A DNA stretch of 64,000 nt from Thermohalobaculum sp963721105. Lineage in GTDB: Bacteria; Pseudomonadota; Alphaproteobacteria; Rhodobacterales; Rhodobacteraceae. The notes beneath the pieces are model-generated. The model made no database searches, was not told where the DNA came from, and saw only the letters and a list, made by a program, of their open reading frames with translations. The stretch lies in NCBI GenBank assembly GCA_963721105.1, contig CAVRHY010000013.1, forward strand, positions 59,591-123,590. The letters run 5' to 3'. A program made the translations under genes and the position numbers. The stretch's first letter is position 1, and the number at the start of each line of letters is the position of its first letter. This document shows, one piece after another, positions 62,249-64,000 of the stretch.

Positions 62249-62914
62249 ATGCGGCAGGCGGGACTGTTCGGGCTTACGGAGCATCTGGAGCGGCTGAGCC
62301 GGCATGGCGATCCGCTCGAGGTGCTGGAGGCGACGGTGGACTTCGAGCACTTCCGGGGCTGGCTGGTCGAGGGTCTCGGCTATGGCGACGGCTCCAGGGG
62401 CGGTCGCCCGCCCTTCGACCCGGTCTCGATGTTCAAGGCGCTGATCCTTCAGGCACAGCACAACCTCTCGGACGCGCGGATGGAGTTCATGATCCGCGAC
62501 CGGCTTTCGTGGATGCGGTTTCTCGGCTTCGATCTCGGCGCGCCGACGCCGGACGAGAACACCATCCGGCACTTTCGCAACCGGCTGACGGAGACGGGCA
62601 CTCTCAAGCGGGTGATGAAGGCCTTCGACTGGCAGCTGCAGAAGAAGGGATACATCCCGATGGCCGGCCAGATCGTCGATGCGAGCCTGGTGCCGGCCCC
62701 GAAGCAGCGCAACACCGAGGGCGAGAAGGCGGCGATCAATGCGGGCAGGACGGCCCGCGAGATCTGGCCGGACGAGCCGAACAAGGCGGCGCAGAAAGAC
62801 GTCGATGCCCGCTGGACACTGAAGGTCGGCGGGAAGGTGCGCTATCGCCCGGATGGCACGCCGTTGCCGATGATCGCGGTGCCGGTGTTCGGCTACAAGA
62901 GCCACATCTCCATC
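62249..62914 (+). pseudogene. IS5-family transposase, N-terminal part, cut by another IS
   Basis: About 222 residues of a DUF772-type IS5 transposase: DFEHFRGWLVEGLGYGDGSRGGRPPFDPV, LILQAQHNLSDARMEFMIRDRLSW and TPDENTIRHFRNRL, with the first catalytic Asp in GQIVDASLVPAPKQRN. It breaks off after VFGYKSHIS, where the IS481-like end begins at 62915; the remaining catalytic residues are not in the window. The frame reads on into the other element to a stop at 62950. Confidence 0.85.
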
Positions 62915-64000
62915 TGTCCACTTAACCTTCTTGGCTTACGAATGACATGACGGTTTCGATGGGTCTTCGGCCCATGTTGCGGTAGCCCAGATGCGGGCGT
63001 TCGGTGTTGTAGTGGATCAGCCAGGCGTCGAGATCGGCCTGCAGCGCATCGACGCTCTCGTAGAAGGTCTCGCGCATTTTCACCCGGAAGAACTCGTCGA
63101 GGACGGTGCCGTTGAAGCGCTCGACGAAGCCGTTGGTCTTCGGGTGCCGAACCTTGGTGCGGCGGTGCTCGATCCCGTTCAGGTCGAGGTAGAGCTCGTA
63201 GGGGTGGCGCTCGGTGCCGCAGAATTCCCGGCCATTGTCGGTCAGCACCGCTCCGACCGGCAGGTCGAGGTTGCGGTAGAACGGCAGCACGTCGTTGTGC
63301 AGCACCGCCACCGCTGCCTCGGGCTGCTTGGAGACGTGCAGGAAGCCGAAAGCGTAGGAGCCGAAGGTGTCGACCACGGCGTGCAGGTAGACCTTGCCCA
63401 CGCCCTTCAGGCTGCCGACGAAGAAGGTGTCCGCCGACAGCAATTCGCCCGGTGAGGCGCTCTCCACATGGCGTTCGCGGTAGCAGGGGTTGAGCTTTTC
63501 GAGAAACGCCGCCTGTTCGGGAGTGATCTCGATCGGGCGTCTCGGCGTTCCGGGCCTCCAGCGCCAGCCAGCGCTCGATCTTCGTGCCCAGACCGTTCTG
63601 GTTGAGGATCTTCTGGATCGTGATGGCCGAGACCCGCACGCCCTCCAGAGCGAGCAACGCCTCGTGCCGGTTGCAGCCATAGGCCGGGTGCTCCAGCGCC
63701 AGCGCCTTGATCCGCTCCACCACCTCGGGCGCGGTCGCCTGCGGGTGGCTCTTGTGGATCGGCGGCAGGTCTTTCAGACCCTCGAAGCCCTGGGTCTGGA
63801 ACCGCCGCTTCCACTCGTAAAAGCTGGTCCGGTCCAGGCCGCGCTGGCGACAGGCCTCAGCGACATTGCCGAGTTCCTTCGCCAGCTCGATGACGCTCAG
63901 GCGCTCTGCGCGAGCTTGCTTGCCGCATCGCGTGGCTCCGCTTTCTTCGCTGTAGATGATCGTCGCATGGTCGGGTCCTCCTTTCCAAAAATAGCACGGA
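62915..64000 (-). mobile_element. IS481-like insertion sequence, one end visible, inserted in the IS5-type gene
   Basis: The element end TGTCCACTTAACC (62915) abuts the broken IS5-type transposase; TGT at the tip is typical of this family. The transposase reads toward this end. The other end and the rest of the IS5-type gene should lie beyond base 64000. Confidence 0.7.
62922..63968 (-). pseudogene. IS481-type transposase (integrase core), frameshifted
   Basis: N-terminal helix-turn-helix (RLSVIELAKELGNVAEACRQ then RTSFYEWKRRF), HTH_29-like and homeodomain-like parts (VVERIKALALEHPAYGCNR), then an rve integrase core. Catalytic residues: Asp in LLSADTFFVG, Asp in AVLTDNGREF, Glu in KTNGFVERFNGT. 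The frame must shift near 63535-63537 (GGG run; EARNAETP to IEITPEQAAFLEKLNP) and again just after ATG 63968, which follows a good AGGAGG. The start codon in the main frame is not found in the window. Inactive as written, or two sequence errors. Confidence 0.8.

Overview
The window reads as chromosomal DNA of a high-GC alphaproteobacterium. The clues are the lptF-lptG-lptD-surA-pdxA-rsmA order, an ATP synthase F0 operon (I-a-c-b'-b) without the F1 genes, prfA-prmC followed by a DUF4167 gene, a RodZ-like gene beside ispG, an LdtR-type MarR regulator, a DUF6173 gene and a stand-alone sdhE. I cannot place it below class level from sequence alone.

Layout: 1-5.2 kb holds the 3' part of a TRAP fused permease, an intact IS1182-family element, a MATE exporter and a 2OG-Fe(II) oxygenase-like gene. 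5.5-8.9 kb is a complex II-type operon in the unusual order B-C-D-A; its flavoprotein lacks the histidine that usually carries FAD covalently. 9.1-15.1 kb holds hemH, a methyltransferase, comF-grxC-nitrilase and a winged-helix/TPR regulator. 15.2-21.7 kb holds an FAD-linked oxidase, a small lipoprotein, Sua5, an acyl-CoA dehydrogenase, a metallo-beta-lactamase-fold protein and DUF6173. 21.9-26.9 kb is the most intriguing stretch: a RibD-type reductase and cytochrome b561 converge on a minus-strand set (zinc-type alcohol dehydrogenase, divergent PTPS/QueD-like protein, glycosyltransferase, methyltransferase). It looks like a pathway for a modified pterin or related GTP-derived compound, but no product is known to me. 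27-35 kb holds an OpgH/MdoH-type glucosyltransferase, an EamA exporter, an aspartate aminotransferase, a serine-hydrolase lipoprotein, an SBP56/methanethiol oxidase and a membrane protein. 35.5-42.6 kb holds an XRE regulator, ROK kinase, sdhE, a beta-hydroxyacid dehydrogenase, LdtR, RodZ-like, ispG and DUF1499. 42.7-58.6 kb holds translation-termination genes, DUF4167, the LPS-export/outer-membrane operon, pepA, GNAT, an AhpD-like protein, OmpA and an SDR. 58.7-61.4 kb is the F0 operon with a clear terminator. 61.6-64 kb is AT-richer, with decayed reading frames, short repeats and an IS5-family transposase cut by an IS481-like element.

A striking overall property is that eight otherwise well-conserved genes can only be read with single-base frame corrections (sdhD-like, FAD oxidase, alcohol dehydrogenase twice, mdoH twice, SBP56, DUF4167, OmpA, IS481 transposase). 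Nearly all are one extra G or C in a short G/C run. Consensus error in the assembly is at least as likely as genuine pseudogenisation, so I give the corrected extents. Many neighbouring genes overlap by 1-4 bases (ATGA, GTGA, TGATG), which points to tight translational coupling.
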